Counted from the stretch's first letter, positions 8,887-19,420 are shown. The stretch is 64,000 bases of DNA from Providencia alcalifaciens DSM 30120 (GCF_000173415.1 NZ_ABXW01000074.1:38121-102120), one strand, 5' to 3'. The notes: generated by a model not told the origin, from the sequence alone. Program-made: numbers and translations.

Positions 8887-11800
8887 CTATGAAGCTAGCT
8901 GATGTTCATCAAAATCAGCAACAAGCTGTTTTATAAATGCTAAGCGAGTGGCTCTGTCCGATAAATCATGGAAGAATTTTAATCGAACAGGACCTTCCAT
9001 ACGGAAGGTTTTAGGTTGATTTTGCAGTAAGCTAATCAGGAACATTGGGTCAACTTTATTGCGCTCATTGAATTCAATAAAGCCGCCTTTTTCGTGGGCT
9101 TCAATACGCTTCATACCCAGCTTTTGAGCTTGTAAACGAATGCCTGCTGTAGATAGCAAGAATTTACCCGCATCCGGTAATGTCCCAAAACGGTCAATTA
9201 ATTCAGTCCGGAGTTCATCCAGCTCAGCGTGATCTTTAGCGCTAGCAATCCGTTTATAGAATGAAAGGCGAATATTTACATCATGGATATACTCATCAGG
9301 AAGTAGCACTGGCATACGCAATTCCACCTCTGTTTGCTGATGAGTCAGATCTTCAAGTGACGGCTCTCGTCCTTCTTTCAGGGCGTCGACCGCACTTTCC
9401 AATAACTCCATGTATAGAGTGAAACCGATCGTGGTCATTTGTCCGCTTTGATCTTCACCTAATAACTCACCTGCACCACGAATTTCCAGATCATGAGTTG
9501 CCAATGCAAATCCAGCACCTAAATCTTCAAGAGAGGATATTGCTTCGAGACGTTTTTGCGCATCGGTTGTCATAGCTTTTGGATGTGGTGTGAGCAGGTA
9601 GGCGTAAGCTTGGTGGTGGGAACGACCCACACGACCGCGTAATTGGTGTAACTGCGCCAAACCAAAGTGGTCGGCTCGCTCAATAATAATCGTATTGGCG
9701 GTTGGGATATCAATACCTGTTTCAATAATTGTTGTGCAGATCAAAACGTTAAAGCGTTGATGGTGAAAATCTGTCATCACACGCTCAAGCTCACGTTCAC
9801 GCATTTGCCCATGACCGACAACGAATCGTGCTTCAGGCACTAGTGTTTCAAGGCGTGCTTTGGCTTTTTCGATATTTTCGACATCGTTATATAAATAGTA
9901 AACCTGACCCCCACGCAGAGTTTCACGTAGAATGGCTTCGCGCACGACTAAATCATCATATTGGCGTACAAAGGTTTTCACGGCTAAACGGCGAGCTGGT
10001 GGGGTGGCGATAATCGATAAATCACGCATGCCACTCATTGCCATATTCAAGGTTCGTGGAATTGGCGTTGCGGTTAAGGTGAGAATATCGACATCGGCTC
10101 GCATCGCTTTAATACGCTCTTTGTGGCGAACGCCAAATCGGTGCTCTTCGTCCACAACCAGCAAACCGAGATCTTTCCATTGAATATCGCTTTGTAGCAA
10201 TTTATGAGTGCCAATCAAAATATCAACTTTACCTTCTGCGGCTTCAGCAATAATTTGTTGTTGTTCTTTCGCCGTTTTAAAGCGCGATAACATTTCTATA
10301 CGCACAGGCCAATTGGCAAATCGGTCACGGAAATTATCGTAATGCTGCTGCGCTAATAATGTGGTGGGAACCAGTACCGCAACTTGCTTATTATTATTGA
10401 TAGCCAAGAATGCTGCGCGCATCGCCACTTCTGTTTTACCAAAACCAACGTCGCCACAGACTAAGCGATCCATCGCCAACGGTTGGCACATATCACTTAA
10501 TACCGCGTTAATTGCCATCTCTTGGTCTGGGGTGGTCTCAAATGGGAAGCCTTGGCAAAATTCTTGGTATTGCTCTTTATCATGTTTAAATGCAAAGCCG
10601 GCTTTGGCGGCACGTTGAGCGTAAATATCCAGAAGTTCAGCGGCCACATCACGCACTTTTTCCGCTGCTTTTTGGCGCGCACGTCCCCAACTATCGCTAC
10701 CCAGTTTATGCAGCGGTGCATTTTCATCGGCACCTCCTGCATAGCGGCTAATCAAATGCAATGAAGAGACGGGTACATACAGTTTATCTTCACCAGCATA
10801 GGTAAGAATTAAATATTCTGCAGGAATACCCCCAGCTTCTAGGGTGATTAAACCTTGGTAACGACCAACCCCATGCTCAATATGTACCACGGGCTGACCA
10901 GGACGTAATTCCGCAAGGTTGCGAATCAGTGTATCGGTATTGATAGTTCGACGTTGATCACTGCGGCGACGCACCACGCGTTCACCCAGTAAGTCACTTT
11001 CACAAATTAAAGCGCGGTGACTTTCGGGCTGGATGAAGCCATGTTCTGCTGCGCCAATGGTGATGGCAAATCGACCTTGAGTTTGGCTGAAGTAATTGCT
11101 GATGATGTCAGGACGAATTTTTAGGCGTCCAAGTAGTTCACTGACCGTTTCACGACGACCTTCACTCTCAACAGAAAACACGATAGTGCCATCAAATTGT
11201 TCGGTGAATTGTCGCAACTTTTCTAGCGGATTTTTACCTTGTCCTTGCGTGCTAATATCAGGAAGTGGCTGATAATCTAAATTGGTATTAGCGGCTTTTT
11301 TAGGCAGTTTTTCCGTAGAAAGCTGAACACGAGGCCAATTTTTTAAGTTTTGATTCAGTTGTTCAACGGTTAACCATAATTCGCTTGGCGGAAGTAATGG
11401 GCGCATTGGGTCAACACCACGGCTTTCATAACGTTGCTGAGCATCTTGTTGGAAGCGTTCAGCGGGTTCTTGTAAGTTTTGTGAAACAAACAGAGTATTG
11501 GCAGGTAGATATTCAAACAAAGACGGTAATGGCTCGGCAAAGAACAAGGGTTGCCAATATTCAATACCGCTTGGTAGTGTTTGTTTGCTGACTTGCTGAT
11601 AAATATGTTCTGGGTCACGGCGAACTTCAAAGCGTTCACGCCATTGACTACGAAAGCGCTCGATAGCGTCTTTATCTGTCGGAAATTCGTGCGCTGGAAG
11701 TAAATTGATGGCATTAACTTCTTCTAAGGTACGCTGGGTATCCACGTCAAAGGTGCGCAGGCTGTCAATCTCGTCATCAAAAAAGTCGATACGAAAGGGG

Positions 11801-12333
11801 AAATCGCTTCCCATCGGGAAAAGGTCAAGCAAAGCCCCGCGAATCGCATATTCACCATGCTCGAGCACTTGTTCTACATGGCGGTATCCCGCTTTATCCA
11901 GCTCTTCGCGAAGGTTATCACGCGAGAGCTTATCACCTTTTGCCATCACTAAGGCATGCCCAGCAAGGAAATCGACAGGGCAGACTTTCTGCATCAAGGT
12001 ATTGACCGGCAGAATCAACGCCCCTTTTTGCAAGGTTGGTAAGCGGTATAGCGTGGATAAACGGTGAGAAATGATTTCTTGATGCGGCGAAAAATTATCG
12101 TAGGGTAGCGTTTCCCAATCAGAGAGGGTTTCGATCGGATATTGGGTAAACTGTTGAAGTTCATCATGAACACGCAATGCATTTTGCATATCACGGGTGA
12201 CAATGACGACAGGTCCTTGATGGCGCTCGATCATCTCTGCACATTCTAAAGGACCCGCAGCACCGATTAAACAGCCTAAATGGCGGACATCTCCAGCACG
12301 ACTTGGAAGTTCATAACGATAATTTGACGACAT
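8887..12333 (-). CDS. mfd: Transcription-repair coupling factor Mfd
   Basis: Large ATP-dependent translocase that removes RNA polymerase stalled at DNA lesions and recruits UvrA for transcription-coupled repair. At 1148 residues it matches the E. coli protein. An N-terminal UvrB-homology module is followed by the RNA-polymerase-interacting region (HIEHGVGRYQGL). The RecG-like translocase has Walker A GDVGFGKTE, the DEEH box VVDEEHRFGV, TLTATPIPRTL and QLRGRVGRS. A C-terminal regulatory domain follows. It is divergent from lolC. Confidence 0.97.
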   Translation of the reverse strand: MSSNYRYELPSRAGDVRHLGCLIGAAGPLECAEMIERHQGPVVIVTRDMQNALRVHDELQQFTQYPIETLSDWETLPYDNFSPHQEIISHRLSTLYRLPTLQKGALILPVNTLMQKVCPVDFLAGHALVMAKGDKLSRDNLREELDKAGYRHVEQVLEHGEYAIRGALLDLFPMGSDFPFRIDFFDDEIDSLRTFDVDTQRTLEEVNAINLLPAHEFPTDKDAIERFRSQWRERFEVRRDPEHIYQQVSKQTLPSGIEYWQPLFFAEPLPSLFEYLPANTLFVSQNLQEPAERFQQDAQQRYESRGVDPMRPLLPPSELWLTVEQLNQNLKNWPRVQLSTEKLPKKAANTNLDYQPLPDISTQGQGKNPLEKLRQFTEQFDGTIVFSVESEGRRETVSELLGRLKIRPDIISNYFSQTQGRFAITIGAAEHGFIQPESHRALICESDLLGERVVRRRSDQRRTINTDTLIRNLAELRPGQPVVHIEHGVGRYQGLITLEAGGIPAEYLILTYAGEDKLYVPVSSLHLISRYAGGADENAPLHKLGSDSWGRARQKAAEKVRDVAAELLDIYAQRAAKAGFAFKHDKEQYQEFCQGFPFETTPDQEMAINAVLSDMCQPLAMDRLVCGDVGFGKTEVAMRAAFLAINNNKQVAVLVPTTLLAQQHYDNFRDRFANWPVRIEMLSRFKTAKEQQQIIAEAAEGKVDILIGTHKLLQSDIQWKDLGLLVVDEEHRFGVRHKERIKAMRADVDILTLTATPIPRTLNMAMSGMRDLSIIATPPARRLAVKTFVRQYDDLVVREAILRETLRGGQVYYLYNDVENIEKAKARLETLVPEARFVVGHGQMRERELERVMTDFHHQRFNVLICTTIIETGIDIPTANTIIIERADHFGLAQLHQLRGRVGRSHHQAYAYLLTPHPKAMTTDAQKRLEAISSLEDLGAGFALATHDLEIRGAGELLGEDQSGQMTTIGFTLYMELLESAVDALKEGREPSLEDLTHQQTEVELRMPVLLPDEYIHDVNIRLSFYKRIASAKDHAELDELRTELIDRFGTLPDAGKFLLSTAGIRLQAQKLGMKRIEAHEKGGFIEFNERNKVDPMFLISLLQNQPKTFRMEGPVRLKFFHDLSDRATRLAFIKQLVADFDEHQLAS

Positions 12334-12560
12334 AGAAATATTCAGCTTCTCATAGCTAACTAGTTAATTAATGATTAGTTAGGCAATTAAAAATTAATTA
12401 AACGACCCACAGAACTCATTGAGTAGTCTGAAAGTGATCTAAACAAATAGTATTAATAACAAAAAAAACCACAAAAGCGCGGTTGGGTGGTTCCATTCAT
12501 CTATCGTACCCTTTATTATCCCTGAACACTTCGCTTTGGCAACAGGGACATTACGTTTTC

Positions 12561-13763
12561 ATGCATCAATCTGTCTCACTCTTTATAGGTCTACGCTATA
12601 TGCGTGGGCGTGCGGTCGATAAATTTGGACGTTTTGTGTCCAGTTTGTCGGCGATTGGCATTACGCTTGGTGTTGCGGCATTGATTACCGTAACGTCCGT
12701 GATGAATGGTTTCGAACGTTCGTTACAAGATAGCATACTTGCTTATATGCCACAGGCTATATTGACTTCAAGTACCGGAAATATCGATCCTAATCAACAT
12801 CCTATTACGGACTTGAAAAATTTACACGGCGTGAAAAAAATCGAGCCGATTGTTCAATCGGAAGTGGTTTTGCAAAGCCGAACGAACGTCGGGGTGGGGA
12901 TGATGAGCGGAATTCGTTCTGATGAATCCTCATTGCTTCTGGATAAGCTGATCAGCGGCGATCGCCACGATTTAATTGATGGCGAATATAACGTTTTTCT
13001 CGGGAATCGACTGGCAGAAACACTCGGTGTGAAACGTGGTGACCAAATCCGTTTAATCATTCCTGGTGTCAGTCAACTCACGCCAATGGGACGCATACCA
13101 AGCCAACGCTTATTCACGGTTGCGGGCATTTTCCAAACGAATGGGGAAGCAGATACCAGTGAGCTGATCGTCGCTCAACCGGATGCGGCGCGTATGTTGC
13201 GTTATCCTGCGGGGAATATTACAGGCTGGCGCTTATACCTAGATGAACCATTACAAGTGGATGTGGCAAGTAAGCAGACGCTGCCAGAAGGCTTAGTTTG
13301 GACAGATTGGCGTGAGCGCAAAGGTGAGTTTTTCCAAGCTGTCAGAATGGAAAAAAACATGATGGGGCTATTACTGAGCCTGATTATTGCCGTTGCAGCG
13401 TTTAATATTATTACGTCGTTATCGTTATTAGTGATGGAAAAACAAGGCGAAGTCGCGATTTTGAAAACCTTAGGGCTAAAGCGTAGTAAAATTCTGACTA
13501 TCTTTATGATCCAAGGCGCAGGTGCGGGCATTATTGGTACTTTAATTGGTACTGTTCTGGGCACGCTACTATCGAGCCAATTAAATGTCATTATGCCGTT
13601 AATTGGCTTATTACCACGTGGAGTTACACTCCCGATTGTACTCGATTATCCGGGTATTCTAATTATTGCGCTTTGCGCGATGCTGATTTCATTGCTGGCG
13701 ACGCTTTATCCTTCTTGGCGTGCGGCAGCGGTTCAACCTGCTGAGGCTTTACGATATGAATAA
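12561..13763 (+). CDS. lolC: Lipoprotein-releasing ABC transporter permease LolC
   Basis: Inner-membrane subunit of LolCDE, which extracts outer-membrane lipoproteins and hands them to LolA. One N-terminal transmembrane segment follows the conserved [11 protein letters not shown], then a large periplasmic domain with [12 protein letters not shown] (the Hook region known to contact LolA). Three C-terminal membrane segments precede [20 protein letters not shown]. The frame is open for 26 codons upstream, but the ATG at 12561 gives the family start and 400 residues, against 399 in E. coli. Its end overlaps lolD by 8 nt. Confidence 0.95.
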   Translation: MHQSVSLFIGLRYMRGRAVDKFGRFVSSLSAIGITLGVAALITVTSVMNGFERSLQDSILAYMPQAILTSSTGNIDPNQHPITDLKNLHGVKKIEPIVQSEVVLQSRTNVGVGMMSGIRSDESSLLLDKLISGDRHDLIDGEYNVFLGNRLAETLGVKRGDQIRLIIPGVSQLTPMGRIPSQRLFTVAGIFQTNGEADTSELIVAQPDAARMLRYPAGNITGWRLYLDEPLQVDVASKQTLPEGLVWTDWRERKGEFFQAVRMEKNMMGLLLSLIIAVAAFNIITSLSLLVMEKQGEVAILKTLGLKRSKILTIFMIQGAGAGIIGTLIGTVLGTLLSSQLNVIMPLIGLLPRGVTLPIVLDYPGILIIALCAMLISLLATLYPSWRAAAVQPAEALRYE

Positions 13764-14457
13764 CCAACCACTTCTGGTCTGTGAACATTTAAGCAAAATT
13801 TATCAAGAAGGCACACTCTCCACAGAAGTGTTAAAAAATGTCAGCTTCACGATGAACGAAGGCGAAACAATGGCTATCGTTGGGAGTTCAGGTTCAGGGA
13901 AAAGTACCTTATTACATTTACTGGGTGGGCTAGATACACCGTCTCAAGGTAATGTTATTTTTCGCGGGCAGCATATTAACCAGCTTTCATCGGATGCGCG
14001 TGCGGCTATTCGAAATAAAGACTTAGGCTTTATTTATCAGTTTCATCACTTATTACCTGATTTTACTGCATTAGAAAATGTGGCAATGCCGCTGTTAATT
14101 GGTGGTGTGGCAAAAGCGACTGCGTTAGCGAAAGCGACTGAAATGTTGACGGCAGTAGGGCTTGAGCATCGCGCAAATCATCGCCCATCAGAGCTATCGG
14201 GCGGGGAACGTCAACGAGTGGCCATCGCCCGAGCGCTCGTAAATGACCCTGCATTAGTTTTGGCAGATGAGCCTACGGGTAACCTCGACTTACGTAATGC
14301 GGATGCAATTTTTGAATTGCTAGGGGAATTAAACCGCAAGCAAAAAACGGCGTTTTTGGTGGTTACCCACGATATGAAACTCGCAAATCGTTTATCCCGT
14401 CGTTTAGAAATGCGTGATGGCCATCTGCAACAGGAAATTACGTTGGGGGCAATGTAA
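13756..14457 (+). CDS. lolD: Lipoprotein-releasing ABC transporter ATPase LolD
   Basis: Cytoplasmic ATPase that powers lipoprotein extraction by LolCDE. Walker A is GSSGSGKST, the signature [15 protein letters not shown], Walker [13 protein letters not shown] and the switch His VVTHD. Starting at the ATG at 13756 inside the end of lolC gives 233 residues, identical in length to E. coli LolD. The stop shares one base with the lolE start. Confidence 0.96.
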   Translation: MNNQPLLVCEHLSKIYQEGTLSTEVLKNVSFTMNEGETMAIVGSSGSGKSTLLHLLGGLDTPSQGNVIFRGQHINQLSSDARAAIRNKDLGFIYQFHHLLPDFTALENVAMPLLIGGVAKATALAKATEMLTAVGLEHRANHRPSELSGGERQRVAIARALVNDPALVLADEPTGNLDLRNADAIFELLGELNRKQKTAFLVVTHDMKLANRLSRRLEMRDGHLQQEITLGAM

Positions 14458-15704
14458 TGATTAACATGCCACTGACGCTTTTAGCGGCATTGCGATTTAG
14501 CCGAGGACGCCGCAGGACAGGGATGGTGTCTTTGGTGTCGATTGTGTCGACACTGGGCATTGTATTGGGTGTTGCGGTATTAATTATTGGTTTAAGTGCC
14601 ATGAATGGCTTCGAGCGAGAGCTAAATAACCGAGTTCTCTCCGTGGTACCGCATGGGCAAATTTATGCAGTAGAAGCGCCTTATCAAGATTGGGAATTTG
14701 CTCAAAATGTCATTCGTAAAACGCCCGGTGTACAAGCGGTTAGCCCTTATGTGAATTTTACGGGGTTACTTGAGCGTGGTGCCAATCTTAAAGCAATTCA
14801 GATTATGGGCGTATCCCATGAAACAGAATCGCAAGTGAGTGCGTTACCTGAGTTTATTTTGAATGATGCTTGGCAACACTTTGAGGCGGGGAAACAATCA
14901 ATTATTTTGGGGCAAGGGGTTGCTAACTCGTTGAATGTGAAAGTAGGGGATTGGGTGACTATCATGATCCCTAATACTGATGACAGCATGAAAATTCAAC
15001 AACCTAGACGCATTCGTGTTCAAGTCACGGGTATTTTTCGCTTAAGTGGTTTGCTTGACCATCAACTTGCTCTCGTTCCGCTGGCGGATGCTCAGGAATA
15101 TTTAGGTTATGGTAATGGTATCAGTGGCTTTGAAATTAAAGCTAAAGATCCTTTTGAAGCCGATAAAGTGGTGTATGACGCGGGTCTTAAAACCATGCAT
15201 CACGTTGTGGTGAAAAGCTGGATTGGCGATTACGGCTATATGTACAATGACATTCAAGTCGTACGTAGCGTCATGTACTTAGCGATGATTTTAGTCATCG
15301 GTGTAGCGTGCTTTAACATTGTTTCCACGTTGGTGATGGCAGTGAAAGACAAAAGTAGCGACATCGCTGTATTACGGACATTAGGGGCAAAAGATAGGCA
15401 AATTCGTGCGATCTTCCTGTGGTATGGGTTGATTGGTGGATTGATTGGCTCATTAATCGGTGTGGTGTTGGGAGTGCTAGTTTCGTTAAATTTGACGACG
15501 CTGATTAAAGGATTGGAAGTGATTATCGGTCATCCTATTTTATCCGGAGATGTCTATTTTATTGATTTCTTGCCTTCTGAGCTGCATGTGATGGATGTGG
15601 TTTATGTTCTCTTCACGACAGTGATTTTGAGTTTATTGGCAAGTTGGTATCCAGCACGACGTGCCAGTAAATTAGACCCAGCCCGTATTTTAAGCGGGCA
15701 GTAA
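14457..15704 (+). CDS. lolE: Lipoprotein-releasing ABC transporter permease LolE
   Basis: Partner permease of LolC that binds the lipoprotein substrate. It has the same plan: an N-terminal helix after [12 protein letters not shown], a periplasmic domain, then three helices and a C-terminal [20 protein letters not shown]. At 415 residues it matches the family. The start codon overlaps the lolD stop by one base, indicating translational coupling within lolCDE. Confidence 0.96.
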   Translation: MINMPLTLLAALRFSRGRRRTGMVSLVSIVSTLGIVLGVAVLIIGLSAMNGFERELNNRVLSVVPHGQIYAVEAPYQDWEFAQNVIRKTPGVQAVSPYVNFTGLLERGANLKAIQIMGVSHETESQVSALPEFILNDAWQHFEAGKQSIILGQGVANSLNVKVGDWVTIMIPNTDDSMKIQQPRRIRVQVTGIFRLSGLLDHQLALVPLADAQEYLGYGNGISGFEIKAKDPFEADKVVYDAGLKTMHHVVVKSWIGDYGYMYNDIQVVRSVMYLAMILVIGVACFNIVSTLVMAVKDKSSDIAVLRTLGAKDRQIRAIFLWYGLIGGLIGSLIGVVLGVLVSLNLTTLIKGLEVIIGHPILSGDVYFIDFLPSELHVMDVVYVLFTTVILSLLASWYPARRASKLDPARILSGQ

Positions 15705-15710
15705 TCTATT

Positions 15711-15736
15711 CGGCGCGGATGATGATATTCGCGCCG
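15711..15736. terminator. GC-rich hairpin after lolE
   Basis: CGGCGCG pairs with CGCGCCG across a 12-nt loop between convergent genes. The following T content is modest, so termination is plausible but not certain. Confidence 0.55.
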
Positions 15737-15743
15737 CCTTTCA

Positions 15744-16295
15744 TTATTTAGCCATACACTCGAGATAGACCTGCTTGTAGCTACGCGTTTCAATTAAGTC
15801 CTCATTAAAACCGTACTTTTCGGCGGTGGACAGTAACTTTATGTACAAGTTGTTTAACTCACTCTCATCATCAGTCATAATCGCAAATTCAGCAAACCAG
15901 CCAATGCCCTCTAAGTAGTCAATGGTGATATGGATATCATCTAAAAAGTAGATACTCCGTTGCTTAGCGAGGGTGAGGTAACACTGATAACCTAATGTGG
16001 TCAGCATATTTTTGACATGCTGGCAGTCTGCGATATCTATCGCTTTACATTCAGATGAACTGGGTCCTTTGACAATCCACAGTTTAATTCCTGATGGGGT
16101 CATCTCTCTGACCGACATACTGATGTTTTGTGTAGCTAACGGGTTATCAGGGTAATCAAAAAAATCATCAACTTCATGATTATTCACTGTAAATACTTCG
16201 ACGTTATCCTGGGTAAGTTGCGCCAGAAATGTGTCTGAATTGGGCAATATGAATTTAATTTCGGCTTCATACTTACCGACGAAATGTTCACTCAT
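15744..16295 (-). CDS. CYTH-domain protein (class IV adenylate cyclase-like)
   Basis: The N-terminal ExExK signature is present as YEAEIKF, typical of CYTH proteins, which bind triphosphates through an 8-stranded tunnel (CyaB adenylate cyclase, thiamine triphosphatase, inorganic triphosphatase). The central K/R- and E-rich strands (MSVREM, LWIVKGPS, IDYLEGIGWFAEFAIM) fit the fold. A class IV (CyaB-like) cyclase is the closest description, but the substrate cannot be told from the sequence. The ATG at 16295 is preferred over an upstream TTG. Confidence 0.7.
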   Translation of the reverse strand: MSEHFVGKYEAEIKFILPNSDTFLAQLTQDNVEVFTVNNHEVDDFFDYPDNPLATQNISMSVREMTPSGIKLWIVKGPSSSECKAIDIADCQHVKNMLTTLGYQCYLTLAKQRSIYFLDDIHITIDYLEGIGWFAEFAIMTDDESELNNLYIKLLSTAEKYGFNEDLIETRSYKQVYLECMAK

Positions 16296-16427
16296 TCCGC
16301 TATCCAAGATGATTTAGGGTGGGAGCATAGTAACATAAAGGGTGATAATGAGACTGAAGATTATGTTAATCCATATCAAAGAATGGCTAGTTAATGAGGC
16401 GCGAAGAAGTGTTCGCGCCTTGCTGTT

Positions 16428-17609
16428 TTAAATACCAATAATGTCATCAAGGGAAATCGCGTTGGCAATGAGTATATGCCCAGCATAATTAAGGTGGAGA
16501 TGGTCACCAGAATCATAGACTAAAGCCAATTGTTGAGGTTTTTGAGGGTCGCGAACCCATTGTTCATTATCAATCACAGCATCAAATTCACCGCTGTTAC
16601 GCATCCATTGATTAACTTCTTGGCGAATGACTTCTTTCTCGGGAGTATAGAAATTTTCTAATCCATATTCTTCTGTAGAACGTAATGGAACGAGCGTGAC
16701 ACCCACTACGCGAATATGATGTTCATGAGCTTGGCGAATTAATTGCCGATACCCCTCAATTAATTCATAGGCAGTCGGTATACAGTTTATTGGGGCGAGG
16801 GCTGTTTGCGCGAGCCCAATATCATTTAAGCCGACTTGAACGATACACGTGGTGACGCCCTCCAGGTCAATAACATCGCGATGAAAGCGAGATAATGTAC
16901 TGATCCCAATGCCATCTTTTAGCAAACGGGACCCCGATTGCCCTGCATTGACTACGGCGGTTTTATGAGAAATGGCACGTTCGGCAAGGAAATCAACCCA
17001 GCGATGATAACGATTCATCTCGACGCCGTTACCATCTACCATCGAATCGCCAATCACGACAACCGTTTGATTATGTGTATCGGATTGAGTATCAACGCGT
17101 TCTAATAATAAACGCGAACTGATTGGCATACTGTTATTGGGATAGGCTTTATGAACACAGTTGCCTGATGCTAATTGAGAGTAGTGACGAGCATCCCAAT
17201 GGAAGGTTTCCACGGGAGTGAGCTCAGGAAAGTAGCTGAGCAATATTATCTCGGATAAATTGGCGATGGGATGCGCTATTTCATCACTGTATATCACTTG
17301 CCCCGCAGGGATAGTGACCTGAGCTTGACCATTAAACTGAATAGGGGCCGTCCATGATTCTCCTAAAGGGGGCGTCACGGTAATGGCGTTATCTCCTAGA
17401 ACTAAAGGTTGAGAGCCATAGCGGTTTGAGAAAACAAAACGCAGTTTGTTACCCCCTAACGTGATACGTAATGTTTGGTATAAGGTTTGTTCGCACAATG
17501 ATGTTGGTATTTCCAGAGAAAATGGAAATGCTTCGTCCGTTGTGGGTTGTGAGGTAGAAAGCCATGTACATACCCATGAATGATGGGTGGATGCATTTAA
17601 TGGTGACAT
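16428..17609 (-). CDS. SGNH/GDSL-family hydrolase
   Basis: Predicted esterase or acetylhydrolase. The C-terminal half shows all four SGNH blocks: VVIGDSMVDGNG (nucleophile Ser), NAGQSGSRLL (Gly), QVGLNDIG (Asn), and DHLHLNYAG (Asp-His near the end). The N-terminal half of about 180 residues looks like a beta-sandwich accessory domain, as in secreted carbohydrate esterases, but no signal peptide is seen. A ribosome site AGGA precedes the ATG. It lies 30 nt downstream of the TetR gene and is probably cotranscribed, hence probably part of the same regulon as the divergent epoxide hydrolase. Confidence 0.8.
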   Translation of the reverse strand: MSPLNASTHHSWVCTWLSTSQPTTDEAFPFSLEIPTSLCEQTLYQTLRITLGGNKLRFVFSNRYGSQPLVLGDNAITVTPPLGESWTAPIQFNGQAQVTIPAGQVIYSDEIAHPIANLSEIILLSYFPELTPVETFHWDARHYSQLASGNCVHKAYPNNSMPISSRLLLERVDTQSDTHNQTVVVIGDSMVDGNGVEMNRYHRWVDFLAERAISHKTAVVNAGQSGSRLLKDGIGISTLSRFHRDVIDLEGVTTCIVQVGLNDIGLAQTALAPINCIPTAYELIEGYRQLIRQAHEHHIRVVGVTLVPLRSTEEYGLENFYTPEKEVIRQEVNQWMRNSGEFDAVIDNEQWVRDPQKPQQLALVYDSGDHLHLNYAGHILIANAISLDDIIGI

Positions 17610-17639
17610 TGTGCTTTATCCTAGAAATCACGCTTAAAA

Positions 17640-18245
17640 TTAGCGTGTTGATGTTGCTGTAAATGAATCAAAACCACGCATTGCAACATTCACCATGGCC
17701 AGTAAATGTGTTTGACTCACTCCATCGCGCGCTTGAATGGAAATGCCATGAAATAGTGTTGCAATATAATGACCTAACGCTTGAGTGTCGGTATTAGAGG
17801 GTAAATCACCCGCGATCACGCCATCTTTTAGGCGCTGCATGATAGCCGTAGTACGAGCTTGTCGATAACTGGCTAACCAAGACATGATATTTTCATTTTC
17901 ACTGGCATAGTTAGTGAGTGAGAGTACCACCATACAGCCTTGAGGATGTTCTTTCTGGGTATAGGTTTCTACGGCTTGGGTTAACAATTGCTCTATAGCG
18001 AAACGGGTATTGGGTTCTTGCAGGGCAGTATCTGCAAAAGCACCTTCTTGATTAAGATAAAGGTCAATAGCTTCACGAAAAAGATTCTCTTTTGAGCCAA
18101 ATGCGGCATAAATACGTGCAGATGCAATTCCCAGTGCAGACACTAAATCAGACATCGACGTGCCTTCATAGCCCCGCTGCCAAAAGACAAGCTTAGCTTT
18201 ATTCAATGCCGCGTCACGGTCGAACTCTCTCGGTCTTCCTGCCAT
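17640..18245 (-). CDS. TetR/AcrR-family repressor (CifR-like)
   Basis: The N-terminal TetR helix-turn-helix reads GTSMSDLVSALGIASARIYAAFGSKENLFREAI. The C-terminal ligand domain is about 130 residues. The ATG at 18245 has AGGAG upstream and is preferred over an ATG 11 codons earlier. It is divergent from a secreted epoxide hydrolase. Three copies of a 14-bp palindrome lie between the two genes and are its likely operators. The arrangement resembles cifR-cif in Pseudomonas, where the repressor is released by epoxides. The ligand here is inferred. Confidence 0.8.
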   Translation of the reverse strand: MAGRPREFDRDAALNKAKLVFWQRGYEGTSMSDLVSALGIASARIYAAFGSKENLFREAIDLYLNQEGAFADTALQEPNTRFAIEQLLTQAVETYTQKEHPQGCMVVLSLTNYASENENIMSWLASYRQARTTAIMQRLKDGVIAGDLPSNTDTQALGHYIATLFHGISIQARDGVSQTHLLAMVNVAMRGFDSFTATSTR

Positions 18246-18260
18246 AACAATTACTCCTCT

Positions 18261-18288
18261 AAGTGATAATGCATTCATACTATCACTT
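18261..18288. promoter_or_regulatory. Inverted repeat in the tetR promoter region
   Basis: AAGTGATA and TATCACTT form a perfect 8-bp inverted repeat with 12 nt between arms, immediately upstream of the first TetR-type operator. It could be a site for a second regulator. Confidence 0.35.
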
Positions 18289-18290
18289 CT

Positions 18291-18304
18291 TTGTCGAATG
18301 ACAA
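18291..18304. promoter_or_regulatory. Predicted TetR operator 1
   Basis: TTGTCGAATGACAA is a palindrome (TTGTC-N4-GACAA), the first of three related copies. Confidence 0.6.
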
Positions 18305-18315
18305 ATAATTATTGT

Positions 18316-18329
18316 TTATCGATTGACAA
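18316..18329. promoter_or_regulatory. Predicted TetR operator 2
   Basis: TTATCGATTGACAA is a near-palindromic copy of the same motif, centred 25 bp from operator 1. Confidence 0.5.
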
Positions 18330-18357
18330 AGAATTAAAAAAACCTTTAACCTATTTA

Positions 18358-18371
18358 TTGTTGATCGACAA
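18358..18371. promoter_or_regulatory. Predicted TetR operator 3
   Basis: TTGTTGATCGACAA is a third copy, centred 42 bp from operator 2 and about 60 bp before the hydrolase start codon. Confidence 0.55.
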
Positions 18372-18432
18372 ACAATTGATGCGACTCGTGAATGAGTGGC
18401 TTTTTACTCACATAAAAGTGTATGGAACAAAT

Positions 18433-19410
18433 ATGAATTCGGTATTTAAAAAGGTGTTGCTCGTCTCCCTGATGACGCTCTCTTTGCAAGCAACAGCTAC
18501 GTTAGCAGCAGGAAATCTAACTCAAACAGTCAAAAGTGCTGCGCTTCCAACCATTGAGGCGAATGAAGCCAGCTTTCAACATCACTATGTGAAAGTGAAC
18601 GGGCATCGCCTTCACTATGTTACCGCAGGGGAAGGGGAGCCGGTCTTATTGATCCCCGGCTGGCCACAAACGTGGTATACATGGCGCTATGTGATGACGG
18701 AGCTCGCTGCTAATGGTTATACCGCTATTGCTGTCGATCCACTGGGAACAGGGTATTCTGATAAGCCAGACAATGGCTATGATACGGGCGCTGCCGCAAC
18801 CACATTGCACGAAATGATGAAACAATTGGGTCATACTCACTATTCGGTAATAGGGCATGATATTGGCATGTGGGTGGGGTATGCGCTGGCGAGTGATTAT
18901 CCCGCCGACGTGAAAAAGATAGCCTTAACAGAAGCGGTTATTCCAGGATTAGCGCCAGCACCAACGATTTTTGTGGATCCTGAGGAGAATATTTTCCTCT
19001 GGCATTTTATGTTTAACCAAGTGCGAGATTTACCTGAAACGCTGACGGCAGGTAGAGAGCGCGAGTATCTTAACTTTATTTTTGATAATTGGGCTTATCG
19101 CCGTGATCGCGTTGCCGCGCAGACGTATATTGATGCGTATGCTTCACCGGGTGGGCTGCGGGCTGGTTTTGCCTATTACCGCGCTATTCCACAGACGATC
19201 GAGCAAAATAAACTGCGAGCACAAAAAAAGCTCACTATGCCGGTGTTGGCGATAGGGGCAGATCAGGCAACCCGAGATGCACCGCAATTGACATTACAGG
19301 GGCGGGCAATCCAATTACAAGGGGCGATGCTTGGGGAGTGTGGTCACTTTGTGACGGAAGAGTGTCCTGAGCAGTTAATGAGCCACATTTTACCGTTTTT
19401 GAAAAAATAA
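18433..19410 (+). CDS. Secreted Cif-like epoxide hydrolase (alpha/beta hydrolase)
   Basis: Alpha/beta hydrolase with a Sec signal peptide (about residues 1-26). Key residues match the Cif subfamily of epoxide hydrolases. The nucleophile Asp143 lies in IGHDIGMW, Glu167 in LTEAVIPG, His191 in LWHFMF, Tyr249 in AYYRAI and the catalytic His305 in ECGHFVTEEC. In Pseudomonas aeruginosa, Cif is an exported virulence factor that opens host epoxide lipids. Starting at 18433 yields 325 residues. The frame is open 45 codons upstream, but that stretch covers the operators and is not coding. It is divergent from a TetR gene. Activity and substrate are inferred. Confidence 0.75.
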   Translation: MNSVFKKVLLVSLMTLSLQATATLAAGNLTQTVKSAALPTIEANEASFQHHYVKVNGHRLHYVTAGEGEPVLLIPGWPQTWYTWRYVMTELAANGYTAIAVDPLGTGYSDKPDNGYDTGAAATTLHEMMKQLGHTHYSVIGHDIGMWVGYALASDYPADVKKIALTEAVIPGLAPAPTIFVDPEENIFLWHFMFNQVRDLPETLTAGREREYLNFIFDNWAYRRDRVAAQTYIDAYASPGGLRAGFAYYRAIPQTIEQNKLRAQKKLTMPVLAIGADQATRDAPQLTLQGRAIQLQGAMLGECGHFVTEECPEQLMSHILPFLKK

Positions 19411-19420
19411 TATCTGAAAC

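Noticed and set aside
8887..12333. Several open frames on both strands inside mfd (for example near 10361-10764 and 11370-12067)
   Set aside because: They lie fully inside a conserved gene, lack ribosome sites and show no protein-family features.
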